Shown: positions 1 to 8,271 of the stretch, in pieces
Layout of the letters: each line of letters opens with the position of its first letter
Position numbering within the stretch: position 1 is the first letter of the stretch
From: Alphaproteobacteria bacterium
GTDB taxonomy: Bacteria > Pseudomonadota > Alphaproteobacteria > Micropepsales > Micropepsaceae
Length of the DNA stretch: 64,000 bases
NCBI GenBank assembly: GCA_013697055.1
Contig: JACCXK010000170.1
Span: forward strand, 1-64,000
Reading direction: 5' to 3'
Notes under the pieces: model-generated
Seen by the model: only the letters and a program-made list of their open reading frames with translations
Database searches by the model: none
Told to the model about the DNA's origin: nothing
Made by a program: the position numbers and the translations under genes

Positions 1-1265
1 GCGTCATCCGATGTGTAGAACAGGCGGTCGCCAAGAATTCCGACCCCCCGATTGGGGCCAGCCGGCGGCGGCGTTTGATTAGCCCGCGGTCCGCGCGCGC
101 TGGCAGCGCGCTGCACCCCTAGCCCATTGGTGCGGGGTGTGCACCAGATGGCCAGGCCGGTTGCCGCATCGAGGGCGCAGACCTGGGGTCCGCCGGTGAC
201 GTACATGATCCCGTCCACCACGATTGGCTCGCCTTCCAGTCCGACACCGCCCGGGACAAATGTCCATTGCGGCTGCAACTGCTTGATGTTCTGCACGGTG
301 ATCTGCGCCAGCGCATTGTGGTGGTTGCCATCGCGCTTGCCGTTATAGGTTGACCAGTCACCGGGGCGCGGATGCATGACCGCATCGATATCGGATTGCC
401 GGATGGGCGGAACATCGCCGCCCAGCGCGCCCGCATTTATGCCGCCCAGGGTACCCAGATAGGCCAGCAAATCCCGGCGCCCGGCGGTATTGCCATGGAA
501 TTTCGGCATACTGGACTGCTTGTCCTGAACGATGGTGGAAATCGCCTCGATGGGAATCATGCGGAACTTGCCGTCGAGCGTCTGCAAGGCGACCTCACGT
601 TCGGTCCGCCGCCGCGCAAAGCCGCGAAGCTTCTCGCCCGATTTCAGCACGACATTCTGCATGGCCCACTGCAAGTCCGGGCAGAAGGCGTAGCCCGGGC
701 AGATCGGCAAGGACTTCTTCCCCATCAGGGAGGTGGGATCGTCGAGCCAATGCTCCAGCTCAGCCTTGGTGGTTCGCGCCGCGATGGCGGACAAATCGGG
801 TCCCGATGATGCGCCGCCCCCCCGGACCATGTGGCATCCCGAACATCCACCCGCGCCATGGAAATAGGCTTCGCCGGCCGCCACCTGTTCAGGAGGCGCG
901 GATTGCAGCCCCGATATGTTCAAGGAATGAAGCCATGCGGCGAGCCTGCTGAGCTCAGCCTGGGGCAAATTCGGGAAAGGCGGCATGGCGCGCTGCCCGG
1001 TCCGGATGATGGCTTCGATGCCGCCCGCATCGAGCGTGCGCAGATGAGGATTGTCGATCAGCGCGGGGGCCCTGTCTCCGCCGCCACCATTTTCACCGTG
1101 GCAGGCCGCGCAGGTGGAATTGAAGTCGCGAACCGCCTGGGCCGCCTCGCCGGCGCTTATAACCGGAGCCGAAGCTTCCTGCGCGGAAACGTGGAAAAAC
1201 AGCATCGCGGCAGCGCCGCACGCCACAAACACGGCAATCGGAGTTTTTTTCAAGGAAATCCTCAT
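1..1265 (-). CDS. Cytochrome c / PQQ-type quinoprotein dehydrogenase, 3' end cut by window edge
   Basis: The reading frame starts at the ATG ending at 1265 and stays open to the window edge (about 421 codons seen). It opens with a signal peptide (about residues 1-29, ending VSAQ), then two cytochrome c haem sites, CAACH at 52-56 and CSGCH at 141-145. From about residue 285 it becomes a beta-propeller-like segment (DWSTYNGKRDGNHHN, then VVDGIMYVTGG and CALDAATG), typical of PQQ quinoproteins that oxidise alcohols or aldoses in the periplasm. The order here (cytochromes first, propeller after) is reversed relative to many quinohaemoproteins. Only 8 bases separate it from the upstream amidohydrolase, so the two probably form one operon. 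The substrate cannot be told from this fragment. Confidence 0.85.
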   Translation of the reverse strand, partial: MRISLKKTPIAVFVACGAAAMLFFHVSAQEASAPVISAGEAAQAVRDFNSTCAACHGENGGGGDRAPALIDNPHLRTLDAGGIEAIIRTGQRAMPPFPNLPQAELSRLAAWLHSLNISGLQSAPPEQVAAGEAYFHGAGGCSGCHMVRGGGASSGPDLSAIAARTTKAELEHWLDDPTSLMGKKSLPICPGYAFCPDLQWAMQNVVLKSGEKLRGFARRRTEREVALQTLDGKFRMIPIEAISTIVQDKQSSMPKFHGNTAGRRDLLAYLGTLGGINAGALGGDVPPIRQSDIDAVMHPRPGDWSTYNGKRDGNHHNALAQITVQNIKQLQPQWTFVPGGVGLEGEPIVVDGIMYVTGGPQVCALDAATGLAIWCTPRTNGLGVQRAASARGPRANQTPPPAGPNRGVGILGDRLFYTSDD

Positions 1266-1273
1266 GGGGCAGA

Positions 1274-2311
1274 TCAGCTTGGCTGCTCTGGCGCGCGTTT
1301 GATCCACTTGTACGCGGCGACGGAGTTTTTCCAAAAATACTTCTCGGCTGCCGCACGGCTTTTGCCAGAAAAATACTCCCGCACCAGGGCAACGGTGTCG
1401 GGCACTTCCGAAACCCCCACGGCGTTCGGCCAGTCGCTGCCGAACACCACGCGATCTTCGCCAAAATAGGTCATCAGCATGTCCAGGCGCTCGCGATGGG
1501 CCGCCAGCCCGGGCACGATGACGGGTGGTGGGCCCGGAGGGCGGGACTGCGCGGATTGCCCCCCGGAAGCGGGTACGGGCGGCGCCGACGGTGCGGAGCC
1601 GGGCGGGCGAACCGGATGCACGATCTCGGACAATTTCGTCCAGATGTTCTTGCGCTGCGAAATCTCTTTCAGGACCGCCTCGTACTCGGCCTCGTTTTCC
1701 GGCGAGGGATCGAACGCCGGCAGATGATCCAGCACGATGCGCAAATTAGGAACCTTGTCATTGACCCGGACGGCGGCCTGCAGCAGCGCGATATTCTGGT
1801 TCGCCGTCTCCAGCACCAGGTCGTGCTGGGCCAAGAGCTTGAGATTGTCGATGACTAGCGGATTGTCCGTCTGCTTGGGCAGGTCATATCTCCAGAGGTT
1901 GCCGTAACGGATGCCGCGGTACAGCGGATTTTTAGCAAACCGATCGAGATACTCACCGAACTCCGGCTTTTCCGCGTTCAGGTTGCCGACCGTGCCCACC
2001 ATGATCGGTTCAGGCTGGATGGTTTCCAGCACCCAAAGATTGTCCTCAAGCCAAGGGCTGGCGTCGACTTCGATCACGCCCACGATACCCAAGGGCCTGG
2101 CGATCTTTGCATACATGGACGGCAAGGCAACGCCTCCGGGGAAGGCGCGGCCGCCCTTATAGGGTGCACCTTGGGGCCGGCTGCCATTAAACAGATGGAT
2201 GTGACAGTCGATGATGGGGATATCGCTGACCGTAGCGGCCAGCGAAGGCGCGGCTGCCGCAATACCTGTTGCGGCCGTTCCAGCGAGGAATTTTCTTCGA
2301 CTACATGTCAT
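1274..2311 (-). CDS. Tat-exported amidohydrolase, COG3618 / fuconolactonase-like
   Basis: The 345-residue protein has a twin-arginine signal (CSRRKFLAG, residues 3-11, then an Ala-rich stretch to about 26). A metal-dependent hydrolase TIM barrel follows: DCHIHL at 35-40, DH at 195-196 and FGSDWP at 290-295. This pattern fits the amidohydrolase-2 family that includes L-fuconolactone and other sugar lactone hydrolases, most of which are cytoplasmic. A Pro/Ala/Ser-rich insertion (about residues 235-268) sits in a loop where relatives are short. It lies upstream of and next to the quinoprotein gene, which suggests hydrolysis of a lactone made by periplasmic oxidation. The lactonase role is inferred; the fold and export signal are seen. 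Confidence 0.82.
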   Translation of the reverse strand: MTCSRRKFLAGTAATGIAAAAPSLAATVSDIPIIDCHIHLFNGSRPQGAPYKGGRAFPGGVALPSMYAKIARPLGIVGVIEVDASPWLEDNLWVLETIQPEPIMVGTVGNLNAEKPEFGEYLDRFAKNPLYRGIRYGNLWRYDLPKQTDNPLVIDNLKLLAQHDLVLETANQNIALLQAAVRVNDKVPNLRIVLDHLPAFDPSPENEAEYEAVLKEISQRKNIWTKLSEIVHPVRPPGSAPSAPPVPASGGQSAQSRPPGPPPVIVPGLAAHRERLDMLMTYFGEDRVVFGSDWPNAVGVSEVPDTVALVREYFSGKSRAAAEKYFWKNSVAAYKWIKRAPEQPS

Positions 2312-2387
2312 TGTGGGTCATCATGTCTTCATGCATGCGCGGGAATGCGCCAGCCACTTTGAACCGTCCCGGCGCGTTCCCTGTCTG

Positions 2388-4343
2388 TCAATGCAACTTT
2401 CCGATGCCCTCTCTCATATTGAGAGGGCCCCGCAACAGGGGCTGGCCGCCTAACGCGTCGCCCACCCGGAATGCCGCGGGCCTCTCGCCGCGCTGGGCCC
2501 GTGCCTGCATCTCAAGATAGGCGGCTTCGATGCCGCCGACAAACCGCTCCATGTCGAACACGGTTTTGCGCGCGCCCGCCAGCCGCCGGCGTATATCAGA
2601 CAGACGGCCACGATCGCGGGCGAGCGACAGGGCGATGTTTTCGTATTCCCCGATCGTCGACGCGACCAGCTCTTCCAGCCCGGCATTCGCCAGAAGACCG
2701 GAGGATACTCGGGACACAAAACTTTGCCCCCTCAACGTAAGAACGGGAAGTCCGGCCCACAATGCATCGCTGGCCGTTGCATGGGCATTGTAGGGATACG
2801 TATCCAGAAACAGGTCCGCCTGGGCTTGGCGTCCAAGATGACGGGCAAAACTTTCCATCCGGCCGGCGAAATGAATGCGGTGCGGGTCGATACCGCGCGC
2901 CACCGCCTCGCCGAGGAATCGTTCATTCATGGCCGGCGTGCCATCGCGAAGCCAGAGAACACTGCCGGGCACAGACCTCAACAGCCGCGCCCAGACGTCA
3001 TACATTTTCGGCCTTATCTTGTGACTGGAATTGAAGCAGCAGAAAACAAAGGCATCGGCGGGAAGCCCTATTTCTGCGCGGCTAACCGCCTCCGGCTCAG
3101 GAAGCTTGGTGTCACTTGGCCAGAAGGACCATGGCAACTGAACAATTTTTTCTGTCATTGCCGGACCCAGCTCGAAGGGCGTCACATGGCCATCCCCGAT
3201 AATGTAATCGACAAATCCGGCGCCGGTGGTGCCGGCATATCCCAGATAAGTCGCTATGACGGGGGCGGGACGATATTTCAGGATCGCCGGGCGCCACCCC
3301 ATTGTCTGTCCATTGAGATCAACAAGTATGTCTATTTCGGCTTCATGGATAAGCACTGCAGCCTCGCGGCTGCCGATCTGACCAATGTCGAAAAACCGGT
3401 CGCAGGCCCTGATGATACGCTGGTGCATTGCGCTATCCCCGCCTGGTCCAGTGGAAAGGCCGACGATCTCAAACTGCGCCCGGTCATGACGTTCCAGCAA
3501 TCCCACCACCTGGGCGGCAACCGGATGGTCGCGGAAATCCGACGACAAATACCCGATCCGTATCTTGTCGTGAAGATAGGCCTTCGTCGCCAAGGGCGGG
3601 ATGACGGCATCGCCCAATTCGGTATTCGCGAGGCTGCGCCGGGTGTTGAGTTCTGCACATCGCATCTGCAGCAATGGATCGTCGCTAAGAGCCAGGAGCG
3701 TTAATGGTGGAATCGCGGCTGAGCCATTCTGAATGGCCGAATATAACTGGGGAAGCAGCCGCTCGATTGTTTCCCAATTGCAAGCCCGCAGGGCGGCCGT
3801 TGCCAAGCATCCCAGAAAATCGCCGTGTTTCGGGTCAATCTCAAACGCCTGGGCCAGGACCTTCCCTGCCTCATCGAAGCGCTTCAGCCCTAAAAGTATG
3901 ATGCCGACATTGTATAAAGCCCGTGGATCGGAGGGCCGCAGTTTCAGCACCCGCGTGGCGCTGTCCAGCCCTTCTTCGATGCGTCCCAAGGCCTGCAAGA
4001 CGCCGGCCCGATTATTCCAGGCGTCGGGCAACGCGGGAAATTTTGTAACAATGTCATCGAGGATGGCCAGTGCGTCCCGCCAGCGTTGGAGTTGCGCGAG
4101 TGCGGTTGCCATATTGTACAGAGCCCCAACATGGCCCGGCTCGATCTCCACGCAGCGCGCATAGGATTCGAGCGCCTCTTCCTGACGTCGCAGCATGACC
4201 AGCGCGTTGCCGCGGCCATAGTGAACAGCGGCTACGCGCGGCGCCGCCTGCAGCGAAACGTCGAAGGCAGCCAACGCGCCGGCATAATCTCCGGCTTCTA
4301 GCTGACTTATGCCTTTACGATAAGTGTCTTCCGCGGCGCTCAT
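2388..4343 (-). CDS. SPINDLY/OGT-like TPR protein O-glycosyltransferase (GT41)
   Basis: The chosen start (MSAAEDTYRKG) gives 651 residues; an in-frame ATG 75 bases upstream would add an unlikely leader. The first ~215 residues are TPR repeats (for example AVHYGRGNALVMLRRQEEAL and ALYNVGIILLGLKRFDEA). The rest is the GT41 domain: GYLSSDFRDHPVAAQ carries the conserved His, FNSSHKIRP the conserved Lys, and DTYPYNAHATASDALWAGLP the signature that lines the sugar nucleotide site. Family members move GlcNAc or fucose to Ser/Thr of proteins; bacterial ones often act on surface or flagellar proteins. There is no signal peptide, so it acts in the cytoplasm. Its acceptor is unknown; it precedes the amidohydrolase by 76 bases on the same strand. 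Confidence 0.88.
   Translation of the reverse strand: MSAAEDTYRKGISQLEAGDYAGALAAFDVSLQAAPRVAAVHYGRGNALVMLRRQEEALESYARCVEIEPGHVGALYNMATALAQLQRWRDALAILDDIVTKFPALPDAWNNRAGVLQALGRIEEGLDSATRVLKLRPSDPRALYNVGIILLGLKRFDEAGKVLAQAFEIDPKHGDFLGCLATAALRACNWETIERLLPQLYSAIQNGSAAIPPLTLLALSDDPLLQMRCAELNTRRSLANTELGDAVIPPLATKAYLHDKIRIGYLSSDFRDHPVAAQVVGLLERHDRAQFEIVGLSTGPGGDSAMHQRIIRACDRFFDIGQIGSREAAVLIHEAEIDILVDLNGQTMGWRPAILKYRPAPVIATYLGYAGTTGAGFVDYIIGDGHVTPFELGPAMTEKIVQLPWSFWPSDTKLPEPEAVSRAEIGLPADAFVFCCFNSSHKIRPKMYDVWARLLRSVPGSVLWLRDGTPAMNERFLGEAVARGIDPHRIHFAGRMESFARHLGRQAQADLFLDTYPYNAHATASDALWAGLPVLTLRGQSFVSRVSSGLLANAGLEELVASTIGEYENIALSLARDRGRLSDIRRRLAGARKTVFDMERFVGGIEAAYLEMQARAQRGERPAAFRVGDALGGQPLLRGPLNMREGIGKLH
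2406..2428. promoter_or_regulatory. Inverted repeat GCCCTCTC-N7-GAGAGGGC
   Basis: Eight-base perfect arms flank a 7-base centre. It overlaps the last codons of the SPINDLY-like gene and lies about 95 bases upstream of the amidohydrolase start. It could be an operator for the amidohydrolase-quinoprotein operon or the stem of a terminator; no clear T run follows. The TCTC-N7-GAGA core recurs at 7587 and 16747. Confidence 0.4.
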
Positions 4344-4512
4344 CAGTTCAGGTGTAGATCCTTGAAGCCGGCATTCGTGCCGGCAATTCATATACCGTAC
4401 CGCTGAACATCCCAACATTCTACTAGACCGAACCTTTGCCGCATGACCTAATAGGGGTACATGGGAAGGTGCGCACCTTCGTGCTCAAGTAAAATTCCGT
4501 GATGGAGTCGCA

Positions 4513-5070
4513 ATGAAAAGATCTGCTGCTTTCGCTATTCTGGGGAGCGCACTTCTGGCTCAGCCCGCGATGGGCGATACGCGCGACGACGTTTACGCAG
4601 CGGCGCAGCGTTGCCGAATTCTCCAGGACGACCGGGCATGGCTGGAATGCATTTACGGAGCCCAGCAGCCGATGCGCGCAAGGTTGGGGCTGCCCCCTGC
4701 GACGGAAATTCAGCAACGCCTAGTTCCGCCCGCCGCATCGGCGGCTACCATGGCAGCCGCGCCGCAAAGAGTGCGGCCCGCATCGCAACCCCCGCCTGCG
4801 GTGCATCACCGGGCGAGTCTCATGCAAATTCTAACCGGCAGCGCCCCGCCCGTGGCGGTTTCCACCCTCGCATCCGTCCAGTATGACGGCGACGGCGCCT
4901 TTGTCGCCACCTTGCAGAACGGTCAGGTCTGGCACGAGGTCAACGGGCTCGGTGCAAAAGCCCCGCTGAAGGTCGGAGCCAGGATCACCATAACACCGGG
5001 CGCCATGGGCAGTTACAATCTGAAGGCGGGCGACGCATCCCATAGCTACAAGGTTGAGCTGAAATCGTAA
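4513..5070 (+). CDS. Small secreted protein of unknown function
   Basis: The 185-residue product begins with a signal peptide (MKRSAAFAILGSALLAQPAMG). A short Cys-containing segment follows (RCRILQDDRAWLECIYGAQ, residues 34-52), then a Pro/Ala-rich linker (about 75-100), then a compact C-terminal domain (LASVQYDGDGAFVATLQNGQ to SYKVELKS) that reads as a small beta barrel. GGAG five bases upstream supports the start. I know similar uncharacterised exported proteins in alphaproteobacteria but no function. It stands alone between the divergent SPINDLY gene and a 2OG oxygenase gene. Confidence 0.75.
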   Translation: MKRSAAFAILGSALLAQPAMGDTRDDVYAAAQRCRILQDDRAWLECIYGAQQPMRARLGLPPATEIQQRLVPPAASAATMAAAPQRVRPASQPPPAVHHRASLMQILTGSAPPVAVSTLASVQYDGDGAFVATLQNGQVWHEVNGLGAKAPLKVGARITITPGAMGSYNLKAGDASHSYKVELKS

Positions 5071-5204
5071 GTCCGATTTGGCGATAGTCTCAGTATTTGA
5101 CGACGGTGACGTCGCCGCGCCTTGTCCGTTTTTTTTAAAATCGATAATGTCGGCATGTAAGGGGACTACCTCGCATATCACCGGCCAGGGCTAGGGACGA
5201 AACA

Positions 5205-5822
5205 ATGGCGATTTCTCATGAAGTATATTCGCTGTTTGTCGAACCGTATTTCCGGGCGAACATCGCCCGCGTCATCAGCCCGGACCAGATAAAATTCATC
5301 CAGGGCCTGAAGATGGTCAACAACATGGAGAATTCGATCTCGGAGAATCTTTATATTTTTGAGGAACCCGAACTCAAAAGCGTCAAGGACGCGATCCAGG
5401 ACCTGCTGGATATTTATGCGCGCGAGGTCATGTGCATCGAGCAGAAGCTCTACGTGACCCAATCCTGGTCGCTGACTAACAATCCGGGTATCGGCATGCA
5501 CGGCCATTCGCATTCCAATTCCATACTTTCAGGCTCGCTCTATTATTGCGAACTGCCCGCACCGACCGCGAGCATGGTCTTCACCCGGCACGTCAGCTAC
5601 CAGCAGATCGATCTTCCGCCGGATCCCAACAAACGCAACATTTACAACACACCGATAAACCGGGTCATTCCGAAACAGAACGACGTCATTCTGTTTTCCT
5701 CGCGCCTGACCCACATGGTCGAGCCGAACACGTCGGGCCAGCAGCGGCACTCCATTGCGTTCAATACCTTCGTTAAAGGCAAATTGGGCAACTATCGCGA
5801 CGTGTCGGAACTGGCACTTTAG
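5205..5822 (+). CDS. Putative 2OG-Fe(II) oxygenase, TIGR02466-type
   Basis: The 205-residue soluble protein carries GHSHSNSILSGSLYY (His at 101 and 103) and, later, NDVILFSSRLTHMVEPN (His 170) followed by RHSIAFNTF. These match the iron-binding and oxoglutarate-binding blocks of the putative 2OG-Fe(II) oxygenases of the TIGR02466 type. The family is thought to hydroxylate an unknown substrate. AGGGA seven bases upstream fits the ATG. The next gene begins 48 bases after the stop on the same strand. It is the first of three oxygenases of different classes within 15 kb. Confidence 0.75.
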   Translation: MAISHEVYSLFVEPYFRANIARVISPDQIKFIQGLKMVNNMENSISENLYIFEEPELKSVKDAIQDLLDIYAREVMCIEQKLYVTQSWSLTNNPGIGMHGHSHSNSILSGSLYYCELPAPTASMVFTRHVSYQQIDLPPDPNKRNIYNTPINRVIPKQNDVILFSSRLTHMVEPNTSGQQRHSIAFNTFVKGKLGNYRDVSELAL

Positions 5823-5870
5823 TCCGTGCCGCATGGCGCATGTGACAGCTGCGCAGATCGGAGAAAAGAC

Positions 5871-7136
5871 ATGGCCAGCGAACCGAGCAGACGCGCGATC
5901 ATGGCAGGCGCGGCAGGAACGTGCGCATTGCTCGCGGCTAGCGCGGCAGCGAAGCCTTATGCGAGTGGAAAAAATGCTGCACCTGAAATCAAGATCACCG
6001 GCATCGAAAGCTTCGATATTCAATTGCCCGAGGCGCGGGACGGCAAGGCCTTTGTGCCGAGCTATCGCGGCATGACCGCCGGGCGCAACAATGTGGTCAA
6101 GATATCCACGGACGCCGGCATCGCAGGATATTCCTTTCTCGGTGCAACGCTCCATGAAGCGCCGAATGCCGCAGCATTGCTGGTCGGCAAGAACCTGTTT
6201 GCGGTTGATGCCTATCTTCCCCAAGGCCTGTTGAACTGGCCCGCCGTCGAGGAAGCGATGTGGGACGCGATTGGCCGGGCGGCAGGCCAGCCGCTGTGCC
6301 GGCTTCTGGGCGGCGCGAAGCTTGAGACAATGCCGGTCTACCTGACGTATGTGTGGCCGGTACCGGAAGATCAGGTTCCTCCCAAGGCGCAGGCCGATCA
6401 GGCCAGGCTGGTGCGCGAGGCCGGCTTCAAAGCCATGAAGATCCAGATGATGCGCACCGACTACCGGCAGGATGTCGAAGCGACGGCGCAAATGCTCGCA
6501 GCCGGCGGGCCAGGATTTCGCGTCATGGTGGACCGCACCGCGGGCGCCAAGGGCCTTTGGATCTATGACCAGGCGCTGTCGGCCGCCAAGGCGTTGGCGG
6601 CAGCCGGTGTCTATTGGCTGGAAGAACCCTTGTCGCGCGACGACTATGAGGGACCGGCGCGACTGCGCCAGGAAGTCCCCGGTTTGATCATTACCGGCGG
6701 GGAAGGATGGAAGGGCCTGGCTGCGTTCCGCAAAAGCCTCGAACACGGCACCTATGGCATACTGCAGCCGGAGATGCGGACATGCGCCGGCCCTCTGACG
6801 ATGCGCAAGATCGGAGCGATGTGCGACGCCTGGGATATTCCCATCGCGCCCCATGCGGCGACCGGCTTGGCCCTGGCGGGACGGCTTCAGGTTTCCGCCG
6901 CGATGGGATCACTGATCCAGGAAATTGGTGTGCTCGAACCCAGCGCATTTCCCTGGGACGTCTGGGATGCCTATCGGCCCATTTTGCATGGCGAAACACC
7001 CTTCCTCTTCCAAGACGGCGCCATCAAGGTGCCGCAATATCCCGGCCTTGGCCTGAATGTCGATGAGAAGGCCTTGCAGAAATATCGTGTGCCCGGTTTC
7101 GAGCGGCGCGGCACACCGGGCATTTCTCCCGTTTGA
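5871..7136 (+). CDS. Tat-exported enolase-superfamily (mandelate racemase type) sugar-acid dehydratase-like
   Basis: Starting at MASEPSRRAIMAG (GGAG eight bases upstream) gives 421 residues with a Tat signal (SRRAIMAG, cleaved near residue 25). The barrel has the metal ligands Asp221 (MVDRT), Glu251/252 (WLEEP) and Glu278 (GGEGW), and His328 (APHAA) as a likely base. At the place of the usual KxK pair it has Lys190-Ile-Gln192, so the second Lys is missing, as in galactonate dehydratase-like members; the Asp that partners the His in relatives is Glu301 (LQPEM). Members dehydrate sugar acids such as fuconate, galactonate or gluconate, normally in the cytoplasm. Substrate is inferred only from neighbours (fucosidase, amidohydrolase). 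Confidence 0.82.
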   Translation: MASEPSRRAIMAGAAGTCALLAASAAAKPYASGKNAAPEIKITGIESFDIQLPEARDGKAFVPSYRGMTAGRNNVVKISTDAGIAGYSFLGATLHEAPNAAALLVGKNLFAVDAYLPQGLLNWPAVEEAMWDAIGRAAGQPLCRLLGGAKLETMPVYLTYVWPVPEDQVPPKAQADQARLVREAGFKAMKIQMMRTDYRQDVEATAQMLAAGGPGFRVMVDRTAGAKGLWIYDQALSAAKALAAAGVYWLEEPLSRDDYEGPARLRQEVPGLIITGGEGWKGLAAFRKSLEHGTYGILQPEMRTCAGPLTMRKIGAMCDAWDIPIAPHAATGLALAGRLQVSAAMGSLIQEIGVLEPSAFPWDVWDAYRPILHGETPFLFQDGAIKVPQYPGLGLNVDEKALQKYRVPGFERRGTPGISPV

Positions 7137-7247
7137 TGGGAAATTAGATGGCGGGCGCGCACTGCCACGCGGCGGCCGCATATCGGTCAGAGATCGGAAT
7201 GTGCAGGTGTAACGGCGAAGCGTAAGGGAGCCGCTGGATTTAGTCGA

Positions 7248-7487
7248 TCAGCCGGTGGTGGCGGAGACGACGACAACCGGCGAGAGTGTCGTTCCTCCAC
7301 CGTTCGATATGACGACGGCTGCGAGCGCAATCGCGCCGCCTGCAAGCACGCTGAGCAAAATCGTATTGTCGCCCGCTTGGGCCTGTTTCACGCCAGCAGG
7401 AGCTCCAGCGGGCAGCGGTCCTACGCTCCCAGCCAAGGCGGCGGAGGTCGATAAGGCCAACGCTACGAAGGTCGAAAGAATCCGCAT
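7248..7487 (-). CDS. Short exported or membrane protein, unknown function
   Basis: The start at MRILSTF is set by AAGGGG nine bases upstream; a longer frame from 7529 is unlikely. The 79-residue product has a signal peptide (MRILSTFVALALSTSAALA), a short linker and one hydrophobic segment (ILLSVLAGGAIALAAVVIS), ending in a Gly/Thr/Val-rich tail. Short proteins of this shape occur widely in proteobacteria without a known role. An inverted repeat at 7587-7601 lies 100 bases upstream. Confidence 0.6.
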   Translation of the reverse strand: MRILSTFVALALSTSAALAGSVGPLPAGAPAGVKQAQAGDNTILLSVLAGGAIALAAVVISNGGGTTLSPVVVVSATTG

Positions 7488-7586
7488 TTGTCGTATCCCC
7501 TTGCTGATTTGACGATCAGTGCACGGCAATTATAAGTCAATCAAGAGATTGGCAATAGCACAGAAGCAGAAGGCCCAATCAGCTCG

Positions 7587-7601
7587 TCTCACTTAGTGAG
7601 A
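7587..7601. promoter_or_regulatory. Perfect palindrome TCTCACT-T-AGTGAGA
   Basis: A 15-base perfect palindrome lies 100 bases upstream of the small exported protein gene (7248-7487). It shares TCTC-N7-GAGA, and the right half TAGTGAGA, with the site at 16747-16763 in the TonB receptor/YncE divergent promoter region. It looks like an operator for a dimeric regulator that is not encoded next to it. Confidence 0.45.
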
Positions 7602-7687
7602 GGCCATTTCGCATTGCTTCCAATGCCGCTGCGGGGGATTGATCGGGTCTTTACGGCCCTGTTCATGGGCAGCGGTCATCGCGGTAT

Positions 7688-8149
7688 TCACTTACTGAGA
7701 GGGCAACGCACTATCCTGGCGTGCATCGGACCGTCAATATCGCCGAAGACGGTTCTGGCCAGGTTCCAGTGATCTTCGACGATTTTCGTCATCAGTTCCT
7801 GGGGGTTCGGCGCAAAGGCGACAATGACATTCGGCTTGCAGGACTGTTGCACCTGTTCCGGCGCTCCCACGGCTTTGGCATCTTTTTCAATCCGTTCGCT
7901 CACCGCCATCTTTTCTGCCGGCTGCAGACCGATGATGAGAGGGCAGATCGGAACGGACCAGAGGGCGAGCTTGCCGGTGAGCATGGACGGCGCGGCATAG
8001 GATCGGGTGAAGCCGCGCATGGTTTCCGTGCGGGCTTGCGGCGCCTGGCCGGTCACGGTCACGGATTCGGTCTTGTTCTGCGCTGACGCAGCCAGCGGAA
8101 GCGGGAGCACAACAAGGGTGCTGACGCAGACGCGCGGTAGCGTTCTCAC
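7688..8149 (-). CDS. Exported protein of unknown function
   Basis: It starts with GTG, supported by GGAGG six bases upstream, and is 153 residues long. A signal peptide (about 1-23, ending ASAQ) precedes a domain with two Cys (VPICPLIIGLQP and QQSCKPNVIVAFAPNPQEL). The pattern of a short segment, a Cys-Pro near a hydrophobic strand, and a second Cys before PNV recurs in uncharacterised periplasmic proteins of sphingomonads and relatives. The function is unknown. Confidence 0.68.
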   Translation of the reverse strand: MRTLPRVCVSTLVVLPLPLAASAQNKTESVTVTGQAPQARTETMRGFTRSYAAPSMLTGKLALWSVPICPLIIGLQPAEKMAVSERIEKDAKAVGAPEQVQQSCKPNVIVAFAPNPQELMTKIVEDHWNLARTVFGDIDGPMHARIVRCPLSK

Positions 8150-8200
8150 CCTGCCCCTCCGTCAATACTCCCTTTGGGAACTATAGCACATTCAGGAACG

Positions 8201-8230
8201 ACTGTCCGCTGTGCGCCAAAAGCGCTCATT
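8201..8230. repeat. Diverged copy of the AATGwCCGCTTT palindromic repeat
   Basis: The stretch CTGTCCGCTGTGCGCCAAAAG plus GCTCATT matches the repeat family described at 20391, with several changes. It lies between the fucosidase stop and the start of the 7688-8149 gene. Confidence 0.5.
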
Positions 8231-8271
8231 ACTGCCATCGACTGGGCGATCCCGGCGACGACGCCTTGGCG

